The notes under the pieces are model-generated. The model was not told the origin of the DNA, ran no database searches, and saw nothing but the letters and a program-made list of their open reading frames with translations. Source: Desulfitobacterium metallireducens DSM 15288 (lineage in GTDB: Bacteria; Bacillota; Desulfitobacteriia; Desulfitobacteriales; Desulfitobacteriaceae). From it: 64,000 bases of DNA. Shown one piece after another: positions 52,198 to 60,740 of this stretch. Both the position numbers and the translations under genes were made by a program. The stretch lies in the NCBI RefSeq assembly GCF_000231405.2, contig NZ_CP007032.1, positions 1,984,001 through 2,048,000 of the forward strand, in the 5' to 3' direction. Position 1 is the first letter of the stretch. Each line of letters opens with the position of its first letter.

Positions 52198-54090
52198 TTA
52201 TTTATAGGCTAAATAATAGGACATGTATTCATTATAACCCGCTATTTTTGCGGGGTCATCACTGTATTTTGCTTGAAAGTGATCGATACTGAAAGCAGTA
52301 TAACCTGTGACATATGCATTTTCTGCGGTCATTTGTGAAGTGATACGATCTATAGGTGCTGTTACATTGTCATTCGCTATTGAAGTAAACGTTTCAGTGT
52401 TGGCATAGAGTTTTAAGCCTGCCGCATCTGTACCTTTTTTAGTATAGTCGTAAAGGCTCGATAATTGATCCACTGAATTATAACCCACACCTACACTGTC
52501 TTGTAACGCCAATATATCTACACCGGTACCCTTAAATATATTTTCAATCGCGGTTGCCCAGTTTGCTAGAGAACCTTGAACTGATAAATTTGAATTATAA
52601 AATGGGGAAATCATGACTGTTTCCTTCGGTGTTTTTAATTTCATTTCACTGACTATGGGCTTAAAAAAAGCGTTTAAATTCGCTTGTTCTGTTGATGTTA
52701 TTGCTGTGATATTTGAAATCTCATATGATAAATACCAACCGCCAAAGGAGGGGTGTGAAGCATACTTTGTTGATATTTCATCAACGATAAGTTTGTTCGT
52801 ATTTGCTTCATTCGCTAACCAAGTTTTGTCGGTAGCCCCTTTACGCCACCAGTCATCGTTATCCGCAGTACCTACTCTGACTTTCATCCCTAAAATATCA
52901 GCTTCAGTTAGTGCATTTTCTAATACATCTACTTCGCTAGATGTATACCCTGCTATCGATGAATTATAACTTGCAAACTTATGAGCAGGGGTTGTATCAA
53001 CCGTGTTCTGAATAATAACCTCATTGATCCCTATATCTTTCAGCATCGAAAGTTCACGCAACCAACGTTCTGTACTCCAATCCTCACAATACCAGGACTG
53101 AATAAAAGAACTTCCAAAAATCGGTTTAACTTTCTGAAATAAAGAATCAGAAACCACGCCAGTACCTCCAAGAATCGTTAATTGTTTGTGGTTCTTAGTT
53201 AACTCATTATCAAGATATATGCGAGTAACATCACTTATAGCTGTATCCACTAAAACAATAGGCGCATTGTTCTTGGCAGCTAATGCCGTTCCAGTTAAAG
53301 CATCGGCAAAGTCGTTCCCTGTTGCCACATAAACATAATTACTGTTTAAATCTGAACTAAATTTATTAAAAACCGCAATATTCCGTTCATATTTTGTAGC
53401 CCCTATTATTCGTTCCACATTTGGAAATTGCTGTGCTACATTTTCACTAATTTGATCTGTATTGCCAATAATATACGTTTTGGAAAGCTTATGTTGTTTA
53501 ATAAGTGCAAGAGCATCATCAGCAATACTATCTTTCGCAACGAGTATGATTGGCATACTTTTACTTGCCGCAACTGAAGCGATTGATAAAGAATCGGCAA
53601 AATCTTCTCCTGTAGTTACAGCGATTTGCGAGGTATCACTAAATTGGGAGGCAACAACTAAGGCTGTTTCATATCGATCATTCCCAGCCAATCGACTAGA
53701 AGCAATACCCAGCTTCTGCAATTCTGAAAGAATATCAACGGATAAAACGCCTGTTCCACCAATAAGTATTACCTTTTTAACATTTAAATCGATTAATTCT
53801 TGTTTTGTAACGGATGGCAAAGAATCTTTATAGGAAAGTAGAATAGGAGCATTCACCTTTTTTGCCATAGGCGCAGCCACTAAAGCATCGGGATAATTCT
53901 CTCCACAAACTAGGATAGCATATTCCGATTGAGTCCAACCTTCTTTCGCAATTGCTGCTGCTGTAGCATATCGATCATCTCCTGCTAATCGAGTCGCTAT
54001 TGATGATGAATTTGCAAACGTTGGCATCCCAAAAGATAAAATGATCATAACGGTAAGAAAAGCGCTTAAGGATTTCTTCTTTATCGTCAT
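52198..54090 (-). CDS. Secreted cell-wall-binding (CWB2) protein with glycosidase-like C-terminal domain
   Basis: The 630-residue exported protein has a signal peptide (LSAFLTVMIILSFGMPTFA). Three tandem CWB2 repeats follow (about 28-320; each with RLAGDDRYATAAAIA-like starts, AILVCGENYPDALVAAP and VILIGGTGVLS). These anchor proteins to secondary cell-wall polymers. The C-terminal half (about 330-630) resembles a DUF4434 TIM-barrel glycosidase-like domain (SWYCEDWSTERWLRELSMLK, GGWYLSYEISN). It is a single gene ending at a strong terminator. The glycan target is unknown. Confidence 0.85.
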   Translation of the reverse strand: MTIKKKSLSAFLTVMIILSFGMPTFANSSSIATRLAGDDRYATAAAIAKEGWTQSEYAILVCGENYPDALVAAPMAKKVNAPILLSYKDSLPSVTKQELIDLNVKKVILIGGTGVLSVDILSELQKLGIASSRLAGNDRYETALVVASQFSDTSQIAVTTGEDFADSLSIASVAASKSMPIILVAKDSIADDALALIKQHKLSKTYIIGNTDQISENVAQQFPNVERIIGATKYERNIAVFNKFSSDLNSNYVYVATGNDFADALTGTALAAKNNAPIVLVDTAISDVTRIYLDNELTKNHKQLTILGGTGVVSDSLFQKVKPIFGSSFIQSWYCEDWSTERWLRELSMLKDIGINEVIIQNTVDTTPAHKFASYNSSIAGYTSSEVDVLENALTEADILGMKVRVGTADNDDWWRKGATDKTWLANEANTNKLIVDEISTKYASHPSFGGWYLSYEISNITAITSTEQANLNAFFKPIVSEMKLKTPKETVMISPFYNSNLSVQGSLANWATAIENIFKGTGVDILALQDSVGVGYNSVDQLSSLYDYTKKGTDAAGLKLYANTETFTSIANDNVTAPIDRITSQMTAENAYVTGYTAFSIDHFQAKYSDDPAKIAGYNEYMSYYLAYK

Positions 54091-54117
54091 CTTTCTAATT
54101 TCTCCCCCAATTAAAAA

Positions 54118-54152
54118 CCTTCCTATCAGACCTATAAAAGTTTGAAGGAAGG
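54118..54152 (-). terminator. Terminator of the 54180 gene
   Basis: CCTTCCT (54118-54124) and AGGAAGG (54146-54152) pair around a 21-nt loop and are followed by TTTTTAA on the minus strand. Confidence 0.7.
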
Positions 54153-54179
54153 CGTTTCTCGATTTCTACAGACAAAGAA

Positions 54180-54557
54180 TCAACCCTGTAATTCGTTAAT
54201 CCGATTAATAAAATAGGATTTGAGTTGAGCAACATATTCCGGTTTGAGAATATATCTTTTGAAGTACATATTCTCATTTCTATCTAAGCCATATGTCCCT
54301 GTCTCAAACCATTCAGCATCAAGCGTACACGTTGCAGTAATTTGATCGTACAAATATTTGGAGTTCGAAAATTTCTCTAAAAGAGTATATAACTCGCTTT
54401 CAATCTGTTGCTGTGGAAACAAAAGATTAAACGGTTTTCTATAGTCTTTAATTTCAGAAGTATCTGCTTCTTCCCAAACAAATGGTTTTTCACAAGAGTC
54501 CAAAATCGCTTGACAGGTTTTAATCATTTTTTCTTTATTTTCAAGTTCTAGAGACAT
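54180..54557 (-). CDS. Soluble 125-residue protein of unknown function
   Basis: Not recognised. The product is soluble, mixed helical, charged and aromatic-rich at the C-terminus (TYGLDRNENMYFKRYILKPEYV), with two cysteines near the N-terminus and one central. ATG after AAGAGGTG gives a clear start. A TGTATAAT extended -10 sequence lies in the loop of the hairpin at 54577-54619, so it may have its own promoter. It sits between the CWB2 gene and spo0A without obvious functional linkage. Confidence 0.6.
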   Translation of the reverse strand: MSLELENKEKMIKTCQAILDSCEKPFVWEEADTSEIKDYRKPFNLLFPQQQIESELYTLLEKFSNSKYLYDQITATCTLDAEWFETGTYGLDRNENMYFKRYILKPEYVAQLKSYFINRINELQG

Positions 54558-54576
54558 TTTTTACACCTCTTACATA

Positions 54577-54619
54577 TTATTTTCTCGCTTTATTATACAA
54601 CTTAAAAGCGAGAAAATAA
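54577..54619. repeat. Perfect 15-bp hairpin between spo0A and the 54180 gene
   Basis: TTATTTTCTCGCTTT (54577-54591) and AAAGCGAGAAAATAA (54605-54619) pair perfectly; the 13-nt loop contains TATAAT of a minus-strand extended -10 (54592-54597). It is probably the spo0A terminator, and may also be an operator of the next gene. Confidence 0.65.
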
Positions 54620-54666
54620 ATTTTCGGTGTATTATAAAAATCTTGAATGTAATACATTAGTCAATT

Positions 54667-55482
54667 TTACCGGAAATTTGCCATTCGCAATTTGTCGGCA
54701 ACCATGGCAATAAATTCAGAATTCGTTGGTTTTCCGCGGTCAACGTTAATCGTATAGCCAAAAAAGCGATTCATAAAATCAATATTCCCACGGTCCCAAG
54801 CAAGTTCAATCGCATACCGGATAGCTCGTTCAACTCGACTCGCAGTCGTAGCATATTTTTCGGCGATCATCGGGTAAAGTTCTTTAGTTACCGCTCCCAA
54901 GAGAGAAACATCCTGAACTACACTCACAATAGCATCTCGTAAGTATTGATACCCTTTAACATGAGCAGGTACGCCCATTTGATGAATCATACGCGTCACT
55001 TCAACTTCTAAATTACGGGACATCGATTCATTATCGGATACAGAACTAACTGAATGAGGAACAGTCACCTGGCTTCCGGAATTGGTTTGTATCAAGGTTG
55101 TTCCAGTATCCCGACCCTGGAGCTGTCGTATTCTTTTGCCCAACGTATCTAAATCAAAAGGTTTAAGTACAAAGTAATCTGCACCTAGTCGGACCGCTCT
55201 TTGTGTCATACTTTCCTGTCCAAAGGCCGTCAAGATAATAACACGAGGTTTTTGAATATCATTTTGGAGCTTCTCCAATACCCCTAAACCATCGAGATGA
55301 GGCATGATGATGTCCAAGACGACAACATCCGGTTGTTCACGATAAATCAGTTCTAAAGCCTCATTCCCATGATAGGCAACCCCAATCACCTGCATATCCT
55401 CTTGCCGATTGATATACTCCTTTAATACTTCCACGAGTTCACGATTGTCATCTGCAACTAAAACGCGAATGGGTCTTTGCAT
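54667..55482 (-). CDS. spo0A: Spo0A, master regulator of sporulation
   Basis: The 271-residue phosphorelay response regulator has a receiver domain ([14 protein letters not shown], phospho-acceptor in [25 protein letters not shown]) and the Spo0A effector domain ([21 protein letters not shown], then [22 protein letters not shown]) that binds 0A boxes. The GFGYTI-type segment [20 protein letters not shown] is intact. Start: ATG after GGGGGAGC. A perfect 0A box and a sigma-H-like promoter lie upstream, indicating positive autoregulation. It follows spoIVB as in most clostridia. Confidence 0.97.
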   Translation of the reverse strand: MQRPIRVLVADDNRELVEVLKEYINRQEDMQVIGVAYHGNEALELIYREQPDVVVLDIIMPHLDGLGVLEKLQNDIQKPRVIILTAFGQESMTQRAVRLGADYFVLKPFDLDTLGKRIRQLQGRDTGTTLIQTNSGSQVTVPHSVSSVSDNESMSRNLEVEVTRMIHQMGVPAHVKGYQYLRDAIVSVVQDVSLLGAVTKELYPMIAEKYATTASRVERAIRYAIELAWDRGNIDFMNRFFGYTINVDRGKPTNSEFIAMVADKLRMANFR

Positions 55483-55541
55483 TATTCTGCTCCCCCTTGT
55501 TTCGGAGTTCTCTTACTTTTCCTCACCCGGAAATATTTAGT

Positions 55542-55568
55542 ATTTCGACATTTATTTAGAACTTCCTG
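55542..55568 (-). promoter_or_regulatory. spo0A promoter: sigma-H-like elements with a perfect 0A box
   Basis: On the minus strand CAGGAAGTT (55560-55568) resembles the sigma-H -35 and CGAAAT (55542-55547) its -10. TGTCGAA, a perfect Spo0A box, occupies 55544-55550. The GGA-N14-GTCGAA spacing is identical to that of the spoIIA promoter at 9004-9028. Confidence 0.6.
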
Positions 55569-55648
55569 CTCAGGTATTTTATTTTAATTCTTAGACAATT
55601 CACATTATAGCATATCTTAGAATTAATGTAGCAAAATATCTTTATAGA

Positions 55649-55678
55649 AAAAAGGCAGAGTTAAAAACTCCACCTTTT
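55649..55678 (-). terminator. Terminator of spoIVB
   Basis: On the minus strand AAAAGGTGGAGT and ACTCTGCCTTTT pair with one mismatch around a 5-nt loop and continue into TTTTTT, 22 nt after the spoIVB stop. Confidence 0.8.
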
Positions 55679-55700
55679 CCCTCGCAAAAAGCTTTTTAAT

Positions 55701-56957
55701 TTAAGCAGCTTCTTTATTACTTACTAATCCTGCCTCTTTAATCATGTTTTGAATAAACACTCCATACCCGCGAGTTGCATCATTGACAAAAACATGAGTT
55801 ACGGCTCCGATAATCTTTCCATCCTGAACGATCGGACTTCCACTCATTCCTTGAATAATCCCGCCGGTTTTATCTAATAATCGTTGATCCGTAACACGGA
55901 TAACCATGTTCTTACTATCGGTACGGTTATGCATAATCCGCTCTATTTGAACCTCGTATTCTTCAATCTTTTCGCCATCAAGCACGGTGTAAATCTTGGC
56001 TGGTCCTTCTTTAATTTCTGCTTCCCAAGCAACGGGAATAGCTTCTTTAAAGTAAGGATTTAAAATTTTTCCCTGCATGGTACCAAAGATTCCCGAGATT
56101 GAATTTTTTTCGATATTTCCCGTAAACAAAGTCTGGTTTACAAATGAACCTACTTTTTCTCCAGGGTGACCTCGTCGACCTTTCTCAATTGCATAGATGG
56201 ACGAAGCAATGACACTGCCGTTGGCCACTTCAATTTTTTGGTTTGTATCTGCATCATTGATTACATGCCCTAACGCTCCGTATTTCCGGGTTTGCGGTTC
56301 ATAAAACGTTAAGGTTCCTACGCCAGCAGCTTCATTCCGGACATAAAGCCCAACTCGATAACGATTTGTTTCCGAACAATATACGGTTATGATTCGTTTT
56401 TGAATAATCTGTCCATTGCGAAGACACACAAGATTTGAGAATCCTTGCTTTTGTCCAGCTTGATGAATTGCATTAGCCACGTCTTGATCTGTCTTGACCT
56501 CTTGATCATCGATCTTTAAGATGACATCGCCGACCTCGATTCCAGCCTCTTTCGCCGGATAATTTTGTTTACCATCTGTCCCCGTTACTGCAGCTTGTCC
56601 AACAACCATAACTCCTTTAGCTTGGAGACTGACTCCAATCGATTGCCCACCGGGCAGTAGTTTGATGTCAGGCACAACCTCGATTTGACTTGTTTTAAGA
56701 GGGAAAATTCCGAAGAGTTTGTAGGATACTTGAATGACTTCGGATTCTTCCATATTCGAGGCCATTACTGCATTTGTTTCTCCGATAACGGGTTCAACTT
56801 GAATCACGTGAGACAAAATTCCAGAAACTTGCGAAATGGAAATCTCACTTTGTTCTTTAAACTCCGGAATGGCTCCAAGTTGCTGAAACAAAGGTTGAAT
56901 TCCTAGGAAGGTACAGAGAAGAAGACTTCCGAAGATTACCGTTCTCCTCGTATTCAC
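55701..56957 (-). CDS. spoIVB: SpoIVB, intermembrane-space signalling protease
   Basis: SpoIVB is secreted from the forespore and triggers sigma-K (or later-stage) activation in the mother cell. The 418-residue S55 peptidase has an N-terminal membrane anchor (VIFGSLLLCTFLGIQPLFQ), a PDZ domain (KEAGIEVGDVILKIDDQEV), the catalytic histidine in KYGALGHVINDADT and the serine in IIQGMSGSPIVQDGKIIG. It starts at GTG with GGAGGGTG upstream. It lies between recN and spo0A, the standard clostridial order. Confidence 0.95.
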   Translation of the reverse strand: MNTRRTVIFGSLLLCTFLGIQPLFQQLGAIPEFKEQSEISISQVSGILSHVIQVEPVIGETNAVMASNMEESEVIQVSYKLFGIFPLKTSQIEVVPDIKLLPGGQSIGVSLQAKGVMVVGQAAVTGTDGKQNYPAKEAGIEVGDVILKIDDQEVKTDQDVANAIHQAGQKQGFSNLVCLRNGQIIQKRIITVYCSETNRYRVGLYVRNEAAGVGTLTFYEPQTRKYGALGHVINDADTNQKIEVANGSVIASSIYAIEKGRRGHPGEKVGSFVNQTLFTGNIEKNSISGIFGTMQGKILNPYFKEAIPVAWEAEIKEGPAKIYTVLDGEKIEEYEVQIERIMHNRTDSKNMVIRVTDQRLLDKTGGIIQGMSGSPIVQDGKIIGAVTHVFVNDATRGYGVFIQNMIKEAGLVSNKEAA

Positions 56958-57017
56958 TCTCGTATCACCCTCCAGTCTTTTGACTCTGTCTCCCCAAATT
57001 TCTTCCTTTTCCTCATT

Positions 57018-57046
57018 TTTAAGCGAAAAACAATATTTAAGCGAAA
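57018..57046. repeat. 11-bp direct repeat upstream of spoIVB
   Basis: TTTAAGCGAAA occurs at 57018-57028 and 57036-57046, 18 bp apart in register, 60-90 bp upstream of the spoIVB start. It may be part of the promoter region; I could not fit a sigma-F or sigma-G consensus. Confidence 0.35.
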
Positions 57047-57148
57047 CCTAATGTTAAATTGTCCATCTTGCTTGTTTTTAATCCTGTAAAATACGTTCCA
57101 TGATTTCCAATAAAAAATATAAAGCTTTGTTTTTTACTGCAATAAAAA

Positions 57149-57174
57149 AAGAAGGTCTTAATTTTGACCTTCTT
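57149..57174 (-). terminator. Terminator of the dxs-tlyA-nadK-mnmM-argR-recN operon
   Basis: AAGAAGGTC (57149-57157) and GACCTTCTT (57166-57174) form a 9-bp stem with an 8-nt loop, followed by seven T on the minus strand, 28 nt after the recN stop. Confidence 0.9.
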
Positions 57175-57202
57175 CTTTGAATATTTCCTTTATTTCTACT
57201 TT

Positions 57203-58870
57203 TTAACTTTGTTGTGCACGCCATAATTGTTCCGCATGTTGGTAGGATATTTCATCTGTACCGCCCAGCATCCGGGCCAATTCTTCAATTCGTTCAGATT
57301 CATTTAAACGATTGACCAAAGTTCGAGTTCTCTCACCGTTAATTTCCTTAACGATACCGAAATGTTCTTCAGCAAAGGCGGCTACTGGTGCCGAATGCGT
57401 AATACAGAAGACCTGTTTATTCTGTCCAACTTTAGCCAGCTTTTCTCCCACCTTTTGGATCGTTCGTCCTCCTACCCCGCTATCGACTTCATCAAAAACA
57501 AAGGTACCCACACTTTCGATCTTCGCAAGTAGACTTTTTAGAGCCAGCATTAAACGTGACATTTCTCCACCGGAAGCCACCTTTGCTAAAGGTTTAGGAG
57601 GTTCTCCCGGATTGGCTGTAAAATAAAATTCAACTTCTTCTGCCCCACCTGAACGCGGCTCCTTGACCGGCGTAAAATGCACCTCAAAATGACTCTTCTC
57701 CAAACCAAGGCTAGAAAGTTCTTCGTGAAGACCCATTTCCATTTCTTTCGCCACTTGAGTCCGTTGTTCGGTTAATTTCTTAGCTCCTGTTGTATATTGA
57801 GCGAATACGATTGCCTTTTTCTCTTGAAGCTTTTCTAACTCTTCTTGCAAATGCGTAATTCGTTGAAGTTCTTCAATCATTTCTTCTTTGGAGGCCAAAA
57901 CTTCTTCAACGGTATGGCCATACTTGCGCAAGCGTTGGAGCTGAATTAAACGCTCCTCAATTTGATCCAGTCGACCGGGTTCAAATTCTAACGATTCCTG
58001 ATAAGAACGCACGCGTTCAACTAAATCCTCAATAGCATAATAAACAGCCTCAAACGGCTCCAACATGTCCTGAAACTGATCATCGAAGCGGACCAGATCC
58101 TGAACGAGTTTACGGCTTCCCCCTAAAAGATCATAAATTGATCGTTCTTGTTCACTTTGGTAAAGATTCGCATAGAGTTCCGTAGTTAAGTTGAGAATTT
58201 TCTCGCGATTAGCCAAACGCTTTTTCTCTGCTAGTAGCTCCTCTTCTTCACTGTCCTGAGGATTCACCGCCATTATTTCCTTAATCTGATACCGCAACAT
58301 TTCTTCACGCTTCTCACGATCGCGTTCTGATAATAGGAGTTCTTTTTCTTGAGTTAATAACGCACGATAATCATGTGCTTGCTCATTGACGTACTTGAGA
58401 AGCTGAAGATGTTCCCCACCGCCAAAATCATCAAGTAACCCTCGATGCGTTTCCGGTTGAAATAAAGATTGGTGCTCCATCTGGCCATGGATATCCACTA
58501 AGCCTTGGCAAAGACTCCGATAAAGGCTGAGCGGGACGGTCCGGCCTTGGACCCGGCAAGCATTTTTACCATTTGCATTGATTTCACGATAAAGGAAAAG
58601 CTGTCCGTCTTCCACTGGGTAGCCAACTTCATCAAGCTTAGCGATTACATTTGAAGGTAAGTCTTCAAAAACGCCTTCGATCCGTGCCTTTTCCAGACCA
58701 TGCCGAATAAAATCTGTACTGGCTCTTCCTCCGAGCAAAACACCCAGAGCATCAATCAGCATCGATTTACCGGTTCCAGTTTCTCCGGTAAAAACCGTTA
58801 ACCCCGGATGTAAATTTAAACGGACATTTTCCATCAGTGCAAAATTCTCAACATGCATCTCCGTTAGCAT
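57203..58870 (-). CDS. recN: DNA repair protein RecN
   Basis: RecN is an SMC-like ATPase that gathers broken DNA ends in recombination repair. The 555-residue protein has Walker A TGETGTGKSMLIDALGVLLG, long coiled-coil arms (about 155-380), the ABC signature VASGGEMSRLMLALK and Walker B TFVFDEVDSGVGGRT. ATG start after GAGGGGAC. It ends the operon, 26 nt after argR. Confidence 0.95.
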   Translation of the reverse strand: MLTEMHVENFALMENVRLNLHPGLTVFTGETGTGKSMLIDALGVLLGGRASTDFIRHGLEKARIEGVFEDLPSNVIAKLDEVGYPVEDGQLFLYREINANGKNACRVQGRTVPLSLYRSLCQGLVDIHGQMEHQSLFQPETHRGLLDDFGGGEHLQLLKYVNEQAHDYRALLTQEKELLLSERDREKREEMLRYQIKEIMAVNPQDSEEEELLAEKKRLANREKILNLTTELYANLYQSEQERSIYDLLGGSRKLVQDLVRFDDQFQDMLEPFEAVYYAIEDLVERVRSYQESLEFEPGRLDQIEERLIQLQRLRKYGHTVEEVLASKEEMIEELQRITHLQEELEKLQEKKAIVFAQYTTGAKKLTEQRTQVAKEMEMGLHEELSSLGLEKSHFEVHFTPVKEPRSGGAEEVEFYFTANPGEPPKPLAKVASGGEMSRLMLALKSLLAKIESVGTFVFDEVDSGVGGRTIQKVGEKLAKVGQNKQVFCITHSAPVAAFAEEHFGIVKEINGERTRTLVNRLNESERIEELARMLGGTDEISYQHAEQLWRAQQS

Positions 58871-58896
58871 TTAAGTCCCCTCTTTTCTCAAACGCC

Positions 58897-59349
58897 TTAT
58901 CCCATAATGTCTGTAATTCGTTGGCGAACCCCATCGACCGCACTTAGAGGTTTAATCACGAGCAAGATCGTATCATCTCCGGCCACTGTGCCGATAATCT
59001 CTTCCCAATTGGCCTTATCAATTAAATCAGCCAGAGCTTGAGCATTTCCTGAAATCGTTCGAATAACAATTAAATTTTCACTATCATTTATGGTCACCAC
59101 GGTTTCCCGCATTCTCCGTTTTAAGCGCTCTGAGGAATTAATAGGCTGGGCTGCTCCCGGACTTGCATAACGGTAATCCTCATCGGGGGTAGGAATTTTA
59201 ATCAGTCCCATTTCCTTAATATCTCTTGAAACAGTCGCTTGGGTTACTTCAAAGCCTGTTAACCTTAAGTGATCGGCTAATTCTTCCTGAGTATGAATGG
59301 CCTCTTTGGTAATAATCTCTTGAATTTTCATTTGCCTCCGAGCCTTCAT
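58897..59349 (-). CDS. argR: Arginine repressor ArgR
   Basis: ArgR controls arginine synthesis and breakdown. The 150-residue protein has a winged helix (HTQEELADHLRLTGFEVTQA, TVSRDIKEMGLIKI) and the arginine-binding hexamerisation domain ending in GTVAGDDTILLVIK. The ATG at 59349 shares bases with the mnmM stop (TGATG), after GGGGAGAG. The argR-recN pairing is typical of Firmicutes. Confidence 0.95.
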   Translation of the reverse strand: MKARRQMKIQEIITKEAIHTQEELADHLRLTGFEVTQATVSRDIKEMGLIKIPTPDEDYRYASPGAAQPINSSERLKRRMRETVVTINDSENLIVIRTISGNAQALADLIDKANWEEIIGTVAGDDTILLVIKPLSAVDGVRQRITDIMG

Positions 59350-59927
59350 CAGATCTCTCCCCTCTTCTTTTGAACCAGAATCCAATAGGGCGATTTATCG
59401 CCCTGATTAATATACTGTCCTTCAAGCACGCTATAGCTCTTAGGAGGCAGGTCTGTCAAGAATTCATGCACTGCTCTTGCCTCTTCCTCTCCACCCGGAT
59501 GGCCCCGATAAACGGTTAAAGCAAGTATGCCATTCTCAACTAAAAGTTTCAAGACATCTTGGAGCGCTTGAAGCGTAGACTTCGCTTGGGTGGTCACGGA
59601 ATGATCGGACCCCGGTAAATAACCCAAATTAAACATGGCCAGTTTTACCGGTTCAGAGACAAATTCCTGAACACGTGCATGATCTGCCTGATGCAGGGTA
59701 ACCCATTCAGCAACCCCTTCTTCTTCTAATAAACGTTGCGTCTCCGCGAGGGCAATGGCTTGAATATCAAAAGCATAGACTCTGCCATTTGGACCAACCG
59801 CTTGAGCCAAAAACAGCGTATCTCTTCCCAAACCGGCCGTCAAATCTAAAGCAGTATCCCCGAGCTCAATTCGGGGAACAATAATCTCTCGCAAAAAACC
59901 TTGTATATCTTGAAGTCGATCACTCAT
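59349..59927 (-). CDS. mnmM: tRNA mnm5s2U34 methyltransferase MnmM (YtqB-type)
   Basis: The 192-residue SAM-dependent methyltransferase matches the YtqB/rRNA_methylase family (PF06962), whose Bacillus and Staphylococcus members complete the mnm5s2U34 modification of tRNA. SAM motif DLTAGLGRDTLFLA, AFDIQAIAL, and the family-specific FNLGYLPGSDHSVTT and YRGHPGGEEEA are present. It overlaps nadK by eight bases and argR by one, so the operon is tightly packed. Confidence 0.87.
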   Translation of the reverse strand: MSDRLQDIQGFLREIIVPRIELGDTALDLTAGLGRDTLFLAQAVGPNGRVYAFDIQAIALAETQRLLEEEGVAEWVTLHQADHARVQEFVSEPVKLAMFNLGYLPGSDHSVTTQAKSTLQALQDVLKLLVENGILALTVYRGHPGGEEEARAVHEFLTDLPPKSYSVLEGQYINQGDKSPYWILVQKKRGEI

Positions 59928-60735
59928 GCCAACGATCCCTCAGCTTTTCACGAACAACCCTTGGGAAACTTCGACTTCCTAAGCGAATAAGGAGTGCCTT
60001 TAGGGGAGCGGTTCTGATCTGAACCATCTCTCCTGATCTTAAACTTAGATTTTCCCGACCATCAAAGGTCATCTGGCATTCCTTTCCTCGTGCTAATAGG
60101 ATTTCAATCGTTTCCTTATCTGAAACAACCATTGGTCGCGCGGAAAGAGAGTGCGCTGCCAATGGAGTCAACAAAATGGCCTGAACATCAGGGCTCACGA
60201 TCGGTCCACCTGCCGATAAGGAATATGCAGTTGAACCTGTAGGCGTCGATATGATTAACCCATCCGCAGGGTAACTCACCGAAGGCTCTCCCGATAAGTT
60301 TGCCTGAAGCGTGACTATCCCCTCTAGACTTTGCCGAAGGAAGACGACATCATTCAAAACGGTATATCTTAATTCGGTTTTATCCGTTCGTTTAATTACA
60401 GCCTCCAGCATGAGGCGTTCCTGAATGCTATATTTCTTATGTAAAACCTGTTTCAAAGCAACATAGACCTCAGCGCGCTCGATCTCACACAAAAAACCTA
60501 AACGACCAAGGTTTACCCCTAAGACTGGAATTTTATACGGAGCTGCTTCACGCGCCGCTTCAAGGAGCGTTCCATCCCCTCCCAGTGAGATTAGAAATTC
60601 GACACCCTGGGTTATGATTTCATTCCACTCGATTAATACTTCCCAGCCCTGTGACCGAAACCAATGCGTCAATTGCAAAGCTAACGCAAGGGATTCCGGT
60701 TTGCTCTGATTGGTCCATAAACCGACTCGTTCCAC
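59920..60735 (-). CDS. nadK: NAD kinase
   Basis: Phosphorylates NAD to NADP. The 271-residue form chosen starts at GTG 60735, with CGGAGTG six bases upstream and the tlyA stop five bases before; a longer reading overlaps tlyA and lacks a site. Motifs: LGGDGTLLEAAREA, NLGRLGFLCEI, VLNDVVFLR and STPTGSTAYSLSAGGPIV. Confidence 0.95.
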   Translation of the reverse strand: MERVGLWTNQSKPESLALALQLTHWFRSQGWEVLIEWNEIITQGVEFLISLGGDGTLLEAAREAAPYKIPVLGVNLGRLGFLCEIERAEVYVALKQVLHKKYSIQERLMLEAVIKRTDKTELRYTVLNDVVFLRQSLEGIVTLQANLSGEPSVSYPADGLIISTPTGSTAYSLSAGGPIVSPDVQAILLTPLAAHSLSARPMVVSDKETIEILLARGKECQMTFDGRENLSLRSGEMVQIRTAPLKALLIRLGSRSFPRVVREKLRDRWHE

Positions 60736-60740
60736 TCGAT

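Noticed and set aside
54095-54277. Possible 60-codon minus-strand gene overlapping the end of the 54180 gene
   Set aside because: No ribosome site, overlaps a better gene by about 100 nt and covers the terminator hairpin at 54118-54152.
57000-57146. Possible small RNA in the recN-spoIVB gap
   Set aside because: Only an 11-bp direct repeat and the recN terminator are visible; no promoter-terminator pair defines a separate transcript.
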